Numbered from the stretch's first letter, positions 32,968 to 45,100 are shown. The stretch: 64,000 nucleotides of DNA from Plutella xylostella (GCF_932276165.1 NC_064007.1:506001-570000); one strand, 5' to 3'. A program made the numbers and translations. The notes: a model not told the origin generated them from the sequence alone.

Positions 32968-33162
32968 TCCTAACTAATATTATAAATGCGAAAGTAACTG
33001 TGCCTGTCTGTTACTCTTTCACGCCAAAACTACTGAGCGGATTTGAATAAAATTTGGTACACATATGTTCTAGACCCTGAGAAAGAACATGGGCTACTTT
33101 TATCCCGAATTTCCCACGGGAAAACTTTTTAAGGCGAAGCAAAGCTCGCGGGAAAAGCAAGT
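32968..33162 (+). mobile_element. Short non-autonomous Helitron, plus strand
   Basis: Starts TCCTAACTAATATTATAAAT (with an extra TCCTAA just upstream), has TTTCACGCCAAAACTACTGA and ends AGGCGAAGCAAAGCTCGCGG then GCAAGT, a one-base change from CTAGT. Confidence 0.8.
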
Positions 33163-36100
33163 ATATTTCTATAAATAGGTAGAGTACACAGAAAAAGATG
33201 TGCTCGGAAAATATAAAACTTCTTTAATGTTTTCCGAACACAAGTATTCTATTCTATTCAACATACACTCGACAGCAATACTAGACAGAAGAGCTCATAA
33301 ACGCCATTTCATAAAACTCATATAAGCGTTATGAGTGCAATAGTACCGCCTCCGCGTAGCCATTCTGTGAGACGTACCTACTGCCTACCATGTCGATAGA
33401 GAACTACGAGGTCTAATCCTAAATTATCTATCCTCATCTATTATGTTATAATAATATGTATTGTACAAATAAATATTTTTGGGGTCACAAAAATGATGAG
33501 TGAACTGATAATAAAATTTAAATGATTTATTTGTAAAACATACAGCTTAGAACATTACACTAGCCACACACTACACACCCAAGCCAATAAAATTTCAAAA
33601 AAAAAAAAAATTTTTTTTTTAAATAGTAAAGTTTTGTTTTTATCCCTCCACCACGTCATATCAGAGCCACTATCATATCGATGTCGCATAACCCATCACT
33701 ACGGCCCAGTGTGCGGGGCCGGGGGCGCCGCGACGCATCGCCGCACAGTGGGCCTCACACCCACCCGCGGCCTACATATTGTCGACTTAATTGAGCACTG
33801 TTATTGAGAATTAAGCTGCACGTCCGTAAATTGGTTATGAGAGCTTCGATAGTGTCGACAGTAATATAAAAAATAAAAAATAATAATATTATGTTTTTTT
33901 TTATACTTAAGTAGTTTTAGGTTTCAGATTCATACATAAATATTATTCTAATTCTTAGCGCTTTTTTGTTTATATTTACATGCTTATTTAATTTTATCTA
34001 GTTATAAGTTTTGTGTTAAATTGTATTAGTTATATATTAAAAATCATATTATGAATTTTTTATAATAATATGAATAGTAAGTAATAATAATAAATATAAC
34101 TATAAGTAAGTATAACTTGAATTGAATAATTTTATTAAATACATAAATGCCGATTTAACGGATCGAGAAACACTTACTTGAGTTGATGAAATATCTAGGC
34201 TTAGTTCCAGACTACTGAATCTTGCTCTTAGATAAAGACAGAGGAACACTTTGTAGCATGCACGGACAAGAGAAACGCCCACAATAGTTGCACCAGTCAA
34301 AGTTAGACCTCTGCTTTAAATGACTAGAAATAATTTGTGACGCATGTTCTACGTTATCTACGCTTGCTGTATGCTGTATGCTGATACAGCATAGATATGC
34401 TGCTAGCATGAAAATGAAAACCCCTGTGTTTTTATTTTATATAAAAAAAAAATTATTAAAATTTATATGGCGCCATGACCCACAGCGGCCATTGATGAAA
34501 CACACTGATGTGAAGTCGTCGAATGCAGTATATCCTGGTATTATTGTTATCATTGTGAGATATGGGAGAACAAAGATTTGGCTAGGTATAAATAAGGCAG
34601 CTTTGCTAAAGCTGTAATAAAATAAAAAAACTTCGATCGCGGTAATGCGGTAGCAGCCAAATAACGACAATTTTCTAGAAGAAAATCTTTAAATAATGTA
34701 TTACGGCAAGCCTAGATTATTATCGTTACGAAATGTAGGCTATAACGAGGTAAGGTCAAAGTGCGATGACCCGAAGATTTGAACCGGGTCAACCGAGAAC
34801 AACGGAGATATAATAGCAAAGGATATAAAATGCAAATGCCGCCATATTCAATTTAAAACAATGTGAATGCAATATCTGATGTAACTGCGTTTGTTGCTCC
34901 AAACGGATTTACCAGTCACTGACCCTCCCTGACCTGATGAAGCCACCCTATTTGACCCTTTTTCCCGAAAAAAAAACTCTCAAATCAGCCGGTTGCGGTC
35001 CGACATTTTAACCAGTCGACGTTTTATTGGCTAATGTATTGTTCAAGGGAGGTACCATGAGGTAAATCTAGAGAGTACCAGTTTGGTGGACTGTGATGCG
35101 TCCAGAAACAAGTGCTACGTCTAGTGGACGGTAGCGCCGCCATGTTTTTAGTTTTTTCTTCCAGGCACAGGTCACAGGCACATTCAGCCAGCGGGTTCAA
35201 GCGGGGCTGGCCGGCTGACCTCGATGCCGCCTGTGTGCGGTCTCGCTGTTGTTCTTTATTTCAATTCAAAAGCGTTCTAGAACGGGATGATGAATGGCGG
35301 CTGTTCGCTGTTTGAATTTTGAAATTAGAGCATTCACAGTAATGGGTTTAATCTACGTATGATTGCTAGTACTTGTTCTGAGGAAATCTGTTTCTTGAAT
35401 ACCTGCGGTGAGGTCTGTTCAATGAAATTCATACTTAGATACGCTTTTATCTCTAAGACAAACTATTACGATAGCACAAATATACTATAGTATTTACACG
35501 GAGATCATAATATTTTTTTATCTTTACTATCTACGTATCTTTTCTTTTGCATTATCTTTAGGGCCTAACTCTTAACATTGATACAATCTCTTTATCTTAA
35601 AAGAAACTTGGTTGCAATATCTAAGCCGTTTCCCCGTCGAGAGTTTGTGATCAACAAAGGCATGAAAAATGTTCCATCTGTCAAATGTAATAGAGGCCTT
35701 GAGACAAATTAAACGAGTAAAATACCCGTCACTTGACAAAACGCTCTCTTGACGAATAATCGTTAATCATTGCCTGTTAAAAAAACTTAGCACCGACATG
35801 AAACCAATTGTCACGTCTTAAAAAAAATCTTAGAGCAATGACAAATTATCTGACGTAAGTTAACATGACTGTTATAAGGACGGAAAGTACCTACTTTTTG
35901 ACCGACTTTGAAAAAGGGAGGAGGTTCTCAATTCTTCTGTTTGTATTTTTTACAATTTAAGTCGAGAAATTGTTGCATAATGCATACAAAACATAATTAT
36001 ATCCGTTTCCTTTAGATCGTTTCATTGCTCTGTTATAAAAGTTCTCCACATGCAACTGATGGCAATTTTCCCATAGGAGGTCAAATTATTAACAATAAAA

Positions 36101-36539
36101 AAACACAAAACACAATAACTTTATAAATTGTTTTCACCTTGACTGTACATGAAAATTGGTCTTTGCAAACTAATAAAAAGTTTATTGGTGTTTTAGGCAG
36201 CGCCAGAGTACATTAAGTATATACCCTAATTCAGCTGATTACAGTTCACTGAAACTCATATTAAATATGTATAACTACGATTCAGTACTAGTTTTAAATG
36301 CCCGATCGATTTTTTTAGTTTTATAACTTCGCACTTAAAGCGGATATCCGATAACAAGACAATAAAAAGTCCGAACTTCTTAGCCGCAACAAAAGCTCGC
36401 AAAGCTTTCAATCGATCACACTGTGCTCTACAACTTTACAAAAAAAAAACTTACGCCATGCCATCGCTCGAATCCGGGTCCAAAAAAAAACAAAAATTGA
36501 AAAAAAAACACAAAAACTGTAAAGCACGGATTGCACGTT
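33163..36539. other. Sparse region; one hairpin and one repeat remnant
   Basis: 33703-33716 GGCCCAGTGTGCGG pairs with 33741-33754 CCGCACAGTGGGCC across a GC-rich loop, a likely short MITE. 35898-35960 has GACCGACTTTGAAAAAGGG and GGAGGTTCTCAATTC, a dispersed lepidopteran repeat end. Palindromic GCTGTATGCTGTATGCTGAT occurs near 34370. Open frames of 60-79 codons in 34.1-35.3 kb are unsupported. Confidence 0.45.
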
Positions 36540-36720
36540 CAGAAATGTTGTCGGTGGGCGCGAGGCGCGGCCGCCCCGCGCTGCGCAGTTCGTCCACTGA
36601 TCTAATTTCAAAACGTACAACGCGAGAGTGACGTAACGGCGGCGCCATGTTGCCCCCCGCCCCGCCCCCGCCCCGGCCGCGCCTCGTTTCCGCCTCTGGA
36701 AAAATGCATTATTTAATCAA
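36540..36720. promoter_or_regulatory. GC/CpG-rich block, candidate promoter or 5' exon
   Basis: The most GC-rich interval of the window, with GGTGGGCGCGAGGCGCGGCC, GTGACGTAAC (CRE-like), GGCGGCGCCATGTTG and CCCGCCCCGCCCCCGCCCCG. No TATA box, inverted-repeat ends or credible ORF; the open frames across it depend on its low complexity. A CpG-rich promoter for an unseen neighbouring gene is possible, but nothing here proves transcription or its direction. Confidence 0.3.
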
Positions 36721-37008
36721 TTTCGGAACTTGAGTGGCCACCGTGGAATGCGATGGTGGCTTATGGGCTTTTTTATGACATAATAGGGATGTCATGTTAT
36801 TGTCATCACACTTTTCCCATTAGGGCATCGGCACGACATAATTCCATACGGCTACGTATTTTTTCTTGTTTTTTGAATTTACTGGTGAGTGCAGTGGTCA
36901 GCGGTTTTAAAGTTGACGGAACGGTTCATTCACGTACCTAAGTGCCTGTGCTTCATTAAGTGTTTCAATTAATAAAAAAACCTTGCAATTGTTTTTTATC
37001 TGAACTCC
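36721..37008. other. No recognised feature
   Basis: Composition falls back to AT-rich; no supported gene. Confidence 0.4.
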
Positions 37009-37011
37009 TAA

Positions 37012-37182
37012 GTGCCAATTTCACCATTCTCTGTTAGAGCATAACCAGGGAGTAGTGGTTAACTTTTGATGTGTCAAAAGTTAACCATTCATAACACATC
37101 ATGAATTTTATATGGAGATGACGTTTAATTTATAAATCAATCCCTGTCGGTTAGATAAAACCGAGAATGGTGAAATTGGTAC
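37012..37182. repeat. MITE with GTGCCAATTTCACCATTCTC ends, TAA flanks
   Basis: GTGCCAATTTCACCATTCTC is inverted at the right end as GAGAATGGTGAAATTGGTAC, with TAA at 37009-37011 and 37183-37185. An inner stem GGTTAACTTTTGA / TCAAAAGTTAACC sits near 37061-37090. Confidence 0.78.
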
Positions 37183-37185
37183 TAA

Positions 37186-37974
37186 GTCATGGGAGCTTTC
37201 CTCCTATTTCTGTTTAATTTTGTGTCAATAAAGCTCCGGAAGGGCATATTTCAGCGTTTTTGCACATTTTATATAGTTGATTATAATTATGTAATTAATG
37301 AAAACAGATGCAATACTAAAAACTATAATAATACAAGTCACAACCGTGCAGGATATACATTATTTAATTCGCACTAAACAATAGAGTTTTTCATTCACAG
37401 AATAAGCGGAAGCCATTACGCCGCCAGTTTAGCGAGATCCGAGATCGCTAATTGTCTATGCGAGATGACACAGATTAAATGAATAATTTGAATAATGTCA
37501 AACGGATAATAAGACGCTATTATTCCAACATGGCCACGAGGAATACCGCAGGGGAAAAGGATAAAATGGTTTATCGACGCAAAACGTTTTAAAGTTACAA
37601 CTTTGGGAGCGTTTCCTGACAAAAACTTTTACTGTGAATTTTCTTTTCATAACCTTAATTTTTTTGTTTTTTATTTTCCTGTAAGTTAGTATAAAGATAG
37701 TATTTTGTGTTTTTTTTTCATCATTAATGGTAATATTTTTTTTTTAAATATAATTTGAGCTGTCTTTTTACATTAGTTAAATACTGATTCAGTTCTCTCC
37801 ATTCTTTCTCGCTGTACCCACATACATTTCTTTAATAGCTGATACCCAGAAAAACCATCTGTTGAGTCGAAGGTCAGGAGAAGTCAAATAAATGGATCCC
37901 TGGAGGAAGGAACCGAGCTGGCGACTTCCACAAGTAATGAGGATGCGGAATGAGGTCGAATGCCATTTACGTCA

Positions 37975-38012
<38 letters not shown>

Positions 38013-38587
38013 GGGGAAAAGATAGTGCGCCTTATTTTATCCAGCCTACTTGCGGAAATAGGACAGGCTGGATAGAATATTACGTCTATACGTTTTTAAA
38101 AAAAATATTTAATTGAATTTAGAATTTTGTTAGGTACAAGTAAATGTAGATGACTGTGATAGATGATAGCGTCTTGTTATAACAATTTGCAAATCGTTTT
38201 TTTAGTAACACGATGAGCTTATTTTTTTAACTTACAGTACCTAAGCTTTTAGAAAAGAGCAAAAATATTAGTTAATTATTTTTTTATGTCTTGACCAGAA
38301 ATATTTTAGCACACTGTGCATGTGAAATCAAACATTCTGTAAATTATTATTTTTAATAAATAATTATATATTATTATTTAAAAAAACATATTTTTTACAT
38401 GGTTTCAGTCTGTTTCTTTCTGTGCCAACTGTTGCATCCCGCCGCTGTAACAAGTAGCCTGAAGAATTTCAGTTTAATTTTTCACGAAAATACTGCGAAC
38501 AATGGCTTTTAATTAACATGCTTCCTTACACAAAGGAGCTTCGTCCAGCCGTTGGAAATTTACAGGAAAATAAATCATTTTTATCAG
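37186..38587. other. No gene; (CCG)n microsatellite at 37975-38012
   Basis: The CCG run gives a polyproline stretch in a 74-codon open frame (37892-38116), but that frame has no other protein-like feature. T runs and AT-rich DNA fill the rest. Confidence 0.5.
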
Positions 38588-38605
38588 AAAATAAATTATT
38601 ATTAT

Positions 38606-39052
38606 CATAAAATCTCTCTCTGCACGTATGGTGCAGAGACGTGGACACTGACGGTAGGACTGGTCCACCGATTTAAAGTCGCTCAGCGTGCTATGGAGAG
38701 AGCTATGCTTGGGGTTTCTCTGATGGATCGTATCAGAAATGAGGTTATCCGTCAGAGGACTAAGGTTACCGACATAGCTGTCAAAATATGCAAGCTGAAG
38801 TGGCAGTGGGCTGGTCATATCTGCCGAAGAACCGATAACCGTTGGGGTAGACGAGTTCTCGAGTGGAGACCACGAACAGGCAAACGCATCGTGGGACGCC
38901 CTCCTGCCCGCTGGACTGACGACCGGCGGGCGGGCGAGGCGGGTGGCGGGTAGTGGTTGGATGAGGAAGGCCGAGGACCGAGTGTTGTGGCGCTCCTTGG
39001 GAGAGGCCTCTATGTCCAGCAGTGGATGATTATTGGCTGATGATGATATCAT
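38606..39052 (+). pseudogene. 5'-truncated RTE-type LINE copy with 18-bp TSD
   Basis: Plus-strand frame from about 38612 encodes the C-terminus of lepidopteran endonuclease-reverse transcriptase: YGAETWTLTVGLVHRFKVAQ, RAMERAMLGVSLMDRIRNEV, TKVTDIAVKICKLKWQWAGH, RWGRRVLEWRPRTGKR, then VGRPPARWTDD. The reading frame slips after DDRRAGE, close to the end of the coding region. The 3' end is a TGATGATGAT tail. AAAATAAATTATTATTAT at 38588-38605 recurs exactly at 39053-39070, an 18-bp TSD, so this is a true LINE insertion of 447 bp. The 203-codon frame on the other strand is its antisense shadow. The protein segment matches the copy at 55531-56007 over the shared part. Confidence 0.88.
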
Positions 39053-39070
39053 AAAATAAATTATTATTAT

Positions 39071-40106
39071 GCACAGAAGAGGTAGAGGCACAACTTTATA
39101 GGAAAGTAGCGTAGCCATTTTCATATGTATGGCGTTAGTGTCGGTTCATTCTGATTGCGCAATAGCATTTGCGCATAATTTGGAAAATTGTTAACTGCCA
39201 GGATTGATTTCAGCTGAAATGGTGTACCTAATAACTTTAATCTTATTGGCTCTTACCAGGGTGAAAAAAAGCTCTTGTCAAGTTGTAGTTTTATCATCTT
39301 CACGCTAACATAATATCCCTAGGTGGCGTTACGTTTTCCTGAAAGTAAATTGATAACTTAGGCGTAGTGTAATAATTTAAACTTTTGTACTAACAGTAGA
39401 TTAGGTTCAGATTAAGTGTTTAATTGTAATGTGTGTTGATAATGTTGCTGTTTATGTGTTGAATAAATGTTTTTTATTCTATTCTATTCTAAACTGTGGT
39501 TGTGCAGTCTGATGGTGACATAAATAATGTTTTTATGAGTTCTGTAGCCGCTGAGCCATCTGTTTTGTCCGTCTGTCTATTTGTGACACAGTTTTATGTC
39601 TTCAGTTGATGGTTTCAAATAATTACTTTTTAATTTAATAACTCTGAATGATTTAAAATTCATCGCCGCACAGTAAATTGCTTTATTTGGTCGATGGTGT
39701 AAAGTGTTATTTTCGAGCCAAGTAGGTATACAGACGGAAAAGTAAGGCTTTCGAAAAAAAACTATTTTCAGTTATTTTTACTTTTTGGGCTCTTTTTTCT
39801 GGCTGTCGAAAACTTTAGAAACTGAAAAAGCAGTAAAAGTTAAAAATAGTACTCTCTAAGATGTCTCTAGTGTAGTTTTAACTACCCCTCGAGGTCACCG
39901 CCCTCGTTAGAACCCAGACAAGAGTGTTGGTACAGGGTGGGTGGAACTTTATCAGTGGCATCTCTGTTGCCAGGTGAATGAACCCGACACACTAAGCAAC
40001 TTTACGAGCTTCTTGCCTCCGTTCTGCTTCTAAGACAGGAAGAGCCTCTTATCCGAACCGAGTACCTAGTTTGTAAAAATTTACGTTGATCAGAAAATTT
40101 TATGTT
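39071..40106. other. Possible retroposon 3' end at 39350-39490; otherwise nothing
   Basis: TGTGTTGAATAAATGTTTTT followed by (ATTCT)n at about 39467-39490 looks like a poly(A)-signal-bearing 3' end of a retroelement. Its 5' boundary cannot be fixed. Confidence 0.35.
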
Positions 40107-40108
40107 TA

Positions 40109-40371
40109 CAGGTTGTTGCAAAAAGGGTATACTAAGCCGAAACCTACATGTGCAGCATGGTATATCTAAGCCCGAAACTGAAATCAGAATTTGAAAATTC
40201 GCGAAAAAAAAATTCATTTTCCATAGAAACTTTGTTGGTCACGTGACTTTTTACTATGGTTTTTTTTTTTTTTTTTCGCGAATTTCCAAATTCTGATTTC
40301 AGTTTCGGGCTTAGATATACCATGCTGCACATGTAGGTTTCGGCTTAGTATACCAATTTTGCAACACCCTG
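40109..40371. repeat. 263-bp near-perfect hairpin MITE with TA flanks
   Basis: Left arm from CAGGTTGTTGCAAAAAGGGT through CCTACATGTGCAGCATGGTA and AACTGAAATCAGAATTTG to AATTCGCG; the right arm mirrors it (CGCGAATTTCCAAATTCTGA...TGCAACACCCTG) over about 100 bp with few mismatches. The centre holds TCCATAGAAACTTTGTTGG. TA at 40107-40108 and 40372-40373. No ORF. Other copies: 5861, 24690 and short remnants. A transcript would form a long double strand. Confidence 0.88.
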
Positions 40372-40373
40372 TA

Positions 40374-41507
40374 TAAGTACGATGAATAAAAACATTTGAC
40401 TTTGACTTCCATTATAGATAACTCTGAACTCATGATTTACCAGTTGACTGTACCGTAGTTCAATACTAAACTTACTCAACCAAAATGTATTGCACAGCTT
40501 TTTTCGTGATTTCAGAGTTTTTTTTTCCATAAGTCGGATTCATTTACCTGGCTACGCGACGGGCACTTATGAAATTTCACTGAAAGCATCCTGAGGCATT
40601 AGCATGACGCTCACAAAAAGCTGTGCAAAAAAATTACTTTGCATACAGAATAGTGTACCTATCTTGTTTTAAAAATATTTTTGGATTCAAATGGTATTGA
40701 ATTTGACACTAATTACTGACATCGTAAATATTACTTCATTTTGATTTCGCGTTAGGGCGTTAGACTTAGGTAAGTACAAGACTTTTGTCCTAAATAAAGT
40801 ATCGGTCAAAGAATGAAAACAAAACGCAATAATTCATTGTATTGCCTCTTTTTGGGACACTTTTTTGTATCCATTGATAAAGCAAATAACAGCATAAATC
40901 AAATAATTATGATTCCCGCGCTTTCCTCTGTCAGTGTCACAAGCGTGCGTTACGTTCTATGTTCGTGTATGTCAGTTTAATGGCAAGAAGTTACCCTCAT
41001 AGCCTCCTTCCAACATCGCGGTGCCGGCAAAAAATTATTGTTTATATGGGAGAGATTATCGACTATTCTCACAATTATTTTTATTTTAAATAGTTTGTGT
41101 TGGAGCATTAAAGATTGGTCATAGTTTTATTATGAATATTATGTTACGAAACAGAAACGCTTGAAAAGTACCTACTTACCTGTATGTAGCTTAGTATAAT
41201 ATATCTCTTTCTTTCTCTCTTTCAGGTTCGTGCTTCAGGGCAGTTTTCCATTAATTAACAGGAGTGGTACGGTAGTCCTGTCACGGTCGCCACTTTTGAA
41301 GGAACTTTATGTCCATTTAAAACAATTTGATACGATTCGACTCGACTTGTTTACGTATGAAGAACATTTTTATGATCTATCTTGCGATTATGGAATGAGA
41401 AGCTAGAGCTAAGCCTCATAATGTACTCCTGACTCATCATCATCGGTCCAGCAGCTCCAATCATCTTCAGACAATCAACACACTACACTACAATGAAGTC
41501 ACTACTA
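40374..41507. other. No gene; short retroposon tail at 40378-40412
   Basis: ACGATGAATAAAAACATTTGACTTTGAC resembles a LINE 3' end with TTTGAC tail units. The rest is unremarkable. Confidence 0.35.
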
Positions 41508-41740
41508 CACTCACGGGCAATGAAAAGGTTCCACTGAGAAAAACACCAAATTACTTCTAAACGGAAAAGGCTAGCTTAATGCCGTCTTCTGCGACATTGA
41601 AGTACATTTAACAGAGCATCAGGATATTACCAACTAAAAGCAGTAATATTTTTTTCCAATTTTAAAATAAATCTTTGAAAAAATTGGGGTCGTTTGTTGT
41701 CGGAATATTGAGAGTGGAACTTTTTAATTGACCGGCAGTG
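41508..41740. repeat. Mariner-like MITE, copy D (inverted relative to copy A)
   Basis: CACTCACGGGCAATGAAAAG at the left and TTTAATTGACCGGCAGTG at the right are inverted ends, with TA on both sides (41506-41507, 41741-41742). The core is the reverse complement of copy A without the SINE. Confidence 0.78.
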
Positions 41741-41742
41741 TA

Positions 41743-43640
41743 TTAATAAACTTCTACTTTCCACCAACACACCGACTTCACCATTTCTTATAAAATAAAT
41801 TAATTATTAATGTCATTAATTCTTCTTGGTTCTTTCTTTTCCTCTTCCTGACTTGTAAAGCGAGTTGGTTTAAAATTAATTTAGCCTCCGTTTTGTACAG
41901 TTTTCTCTGAGGTGAACTTTCTTAGAGCCCGTAAATTCTATTTATTTCTAAATTATGCCTTTCCCAGAAGCATTGCGTGTTGGTTAAGTCCTTATTAAAA
42001 ACTTGAACTATTGCCTCCGGTCGTCCTTATTGTCTACAGCTTAAAGGTTATAATGGCTCAGCCAAACAGGTGCTGAGCTCGTGAAACTAATAAAAGTTAA
42101 GTTAAGTTTGTTTTTAAAATGATAATATTCAGCTTTAAAACAATGAGTTTTATTTTTCCTACATATTTTTGTGATGAGGTAAAAATATACTTTTGTACTT
42201 ACTTCATTTCCATCCATCTCAATTATTCAATAATTCTCATAAAATATTGATGTTTCTTAGTTGCGACGCGAACGAAAAGCGAAAAGGATCGTACAAATAT
42301 TACACTCCCTTATGATATCTATACATACACAATATACATAAAACCAATAATATTATGTATTCTCGAAAGAAACACCTTATGAGTAATACTAGAAAGAACA
42401 CTCACGCCAATCAAATGGTCCTATAGGACCATAAGTGGCATATAGAATCTATAGATATATAGCTAGTTACAATGTAGGTACGCCCAATCATAAGCCAGCA
42501 TAATTAGATTATAGAAATTAATGCGTGCCCATTGAATAAGCTGTCAATTACACGGTAGGTGAGTAATTACATTATTAATAGCATTTATCACATTTAACCA
42601 TCATGGCAAGGCATGTATTTAAGAGTAGTAGGAGTATTTAACAGATGTTTAGCGCTGTCAAACGGCTACAAAATCTGACAAATGTAGTTTTAAAACACTT
42701 GTTAAACAATGCTTCAAGTTTTCTGTGGTACTTAATACAGTTAAGAATCCAAGTCTTTTCGTTTATGAGTAATTTGGTGTTATTTTATCTGGAACTTTTA
42801 AACTAAAGTTCTTTTTAATCTTGAAGATACTTATGGATAATGATATATGGGACAAAAAAGAGTTTCTTTAAACTGAAACATAGTGTAACTTCCATAGTTC
42901 TTGTAGAATCCTCACCATACCATAAAGAATCGCATAAAACATAATTAAAAGGTGAGTTTACAACACTCCATTGTCATACCCTGGGTAGGTCGGGGCGCGG
43001 CCTAATGCTCGGCTAAGGGCGCGTCCACACCGGGGCAACCGCCGGAAGTCACCGGAAACACTAAAAGGCTGTCTGAAATTGGATCCGGTTCGGTTTAGAA
43101 AGAAAGAAAGAAAGAAAGCATGAATTTTCATGACGGCTGCTTCTGCTGATGGCAACGGCTTAAGGTTTGTTTTGGTATTGAAGTAAGAATAATGTTATTT
43201 TACGTGCGAAAGGTAGAGCTTTTGTCATATCCTTACACATTTCCTTAAAGTTTTACGTAAGTACTTATAGGTAATTATTATAAAAAATATAGTATTTTTT
43301 TGATCATTAAACTAAAGGACTATGAAAAAAAAATCATGTCGGCATAGTTAAAAGTTTCTATGAGCTAAGCAAACATTTTATATGCAGAGACAAATATTGT
43401 GTATTTAATCACTACCAAAGTTTTTTTTGTAACTAAGTAATAGTCATACTTATGCGCATAATAATTTGTTTTTAGCTGCAGTAAATACAAACTCGTGCAA
43501 AATACATTTCCCAATACACAGGCAGCTCAGCTCCGATCCCACTATTGACAGAGCAGAGCATCAGCAGAACCCGCTACTCTGTGACAATATTTGATCCCGA
43601 TTCGAACACACTCTGGATGTAAGTTGTAGTTGGATGTTTA
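41743..43640. other. No gene; GAAA microsatellite near 43098-43118
   Basis: AT-rich. 43010-43060 has GGGCGCGTCCACACCGGGGC, possibly a worn MITE end. (GAAA)n follows at 43098-43118. Confidence 0.45.
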
Positions 43641-43642
43641 GA

Positions 43643-44302
43643 TATGTCGCAGGCATCTGGTTTAATCTCCTGTTTGATTGAACCGCTAGCCCGTTCATTG
43701 GATGACGCTATTCAGTTGTATGACTAGGCCGAACGTTGATTGTACAAGCGTCACAAAACGTCCAACTAGTTAGCGGACTTAAAATCAGTCAGGTGGTGAA
43801 TAAAACAAATATGGCGTCTAACTGCGAACAGCTGACACAAAAAGCACTTGTATTGTTATTTTTTACAAATAAATTAGCTTTAAAGTGCGATATCTATGTT
43901 AAAATAGTGTGACAACATGGATTTACCTATTATTACACCGCCGGCGGATAGTTTCAAAGAAAAAAATGTGCTGAAACTGGATAATTATGAACAATATCAA
44001 TATTAATCAATATCAAGGTACGTTTATTGTTATTGTTTAGTTATTTTTTGAGATGAGAGCTTTGTAACAAAGTCTTTTTGTTCACTCTTGTCTGGTCATG
44101 TTCATCCTAACCAGACATTACAAAGTTGCTATATATCCCATTTAACGACTTCGCTGAATAACGTCCAGTCAAGACGTTGGACGTTACAGTCAACCACTTG
44201 ACGAGTTGTTCTTTAGTCATTCAACTGAGTAGCGTCATCCAATGAACGGGCTAGCGGTTCAATCAAACAGGAGATTAAACCAGATGCCTGCGACAGATAT
44301 AT
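43643..44302. mobile_element. 660-bp inverted-repeat element with an exon-like core
   Basis: Subterminal arms 43650-43735 and about 44218-44298 are inverted copies (TGTCGCAGGCATCTGGTTTA, ATCTCCTGTTTGATTGAACC, GCTAGCCCGTTCATTGGATG). Between them the DNA is not palindromic. It holds AATATGGCGTCTAACTGCG, a 29-codon ORF at 43917-44006 in a good start context (GACAACATGG), and a strong splice-donor match AAG|GTACGT at 44015-44020. This suggests a deletion derivative of a larger coding DNA transposon or a captured first exon. Superfamily and exact ends are unresolved. Confidence 0.55.
43917..44006 (+). other. 29-codon exon-like ORF inside the element
   Basis: Starts MDLPIITPPADSFKEKN and stops TAA at 44004-44006, eleven bases before a consensus donor site. 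I recognise no family. The stop before the donor argues against a functional coding exon today, unless a small indel in the TCAATATTAATCAATAT duplication created it. Confidence 0.25.
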
Positions 44303-44711
44303 CTAATTACTGTTAGTTGGCGATTGCAAAGGTTGGATGTAAAGATATTTTCATATGGACTATTAGATGGACTGATGTCGGTGCAAATGAAACGTCTCGA
44401 CAAATAACCTAATAATTGAATTAGTTCTATTAGGTGATTTGAGACCTTATTCATTATGAGACCTTATTGATTAAATTTAGATTGACCGTAAACAAAATAC
44501 GTGTTTTTTTTTGCTTTGTTTTTTTTTGTGACATTTCATTTTGTTCGTGTATCTTTAATCTAAGGTTTATATTATTAACTTTTATTTACTAAACATACAT
44601 AAGTATTGGAAGGTACCTTATCTACTTATACTAAAATACCTACTATATATTTTAATAAATTAAATAAGTAGGCCATAGGGCACTACCTACTTTAATAGGT
44701 AAAAAATATTT
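44303..44711. other. No recognised feature
   Basis: AT-rich with T runs; nothing supported. Confidence 0.45.
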
Positions 44712-44926
44712 TGTAGGTCACCGCCGTCGTTTGGCAAGGTTCCCAAGAGGCTGGCCGCATTGCCCCGCTGAATGGCGAGGCTTATCCTTTGTCCAAGGTA
44801 TGTGCCAGCCCTTTGGTCGCCGGAGGCGTCGATGAGCCGTGTCGCAATTGTCCATAAGGTTGGAGGTGCAGACGGTCTTATTGCTTAAAGCAATCTCTAC
44901 CAGGCAACCTTTGGATGGAAGACATA
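44712..44926 (-). mobile_element. LINE 3'-UTR fragment, minus strand
   Basis: On the minus strand it contains GTTGCCTGGTAGAGATTGCT then TTAAGCAATAAGACCG, the recurrent 3' end of a lepidopteran LINE group, preceded by GC-rich sequence (CCAGCCTCTTGGGAACC). No coding part remains. A related tail is at 50535-50690. Confidence 0.5.
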
Positions 44927-45097
44927 ATATAACCTTTTATGTCTAGACACTGACAGTCGATGATGATGTTGAGCCAAACCACAGACAATCGCTTGATTCC
45001 ACGTTTTGTTGGTTTCGGATCTGATTAATGTGAACACAGCTTTACCTGGAAGCGAGGGCGCGGCCACGGCGGCGCGACGGGAAATAGGAGTGTTCCG

Positions 45098-45100
<3 letters not shown>

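Noticed and set aside
34770..34800. Box-B-like word (GGTTCAAATC) on the minus strand
   Set aside because: No box A at the right distance and no cloverleaf.
37892..38116. 74-codon frame with a polyproline run
   Set aside because: The prolines come from a (CCG)n microsatellite; there is no other protein-like feature or splice context.
38513..39124. 203-codon minus-strand open frame
   Set aside because: Antisense of the RTE LINE coding fragment at 38606-39052; the sense strand has the clear family motifs.
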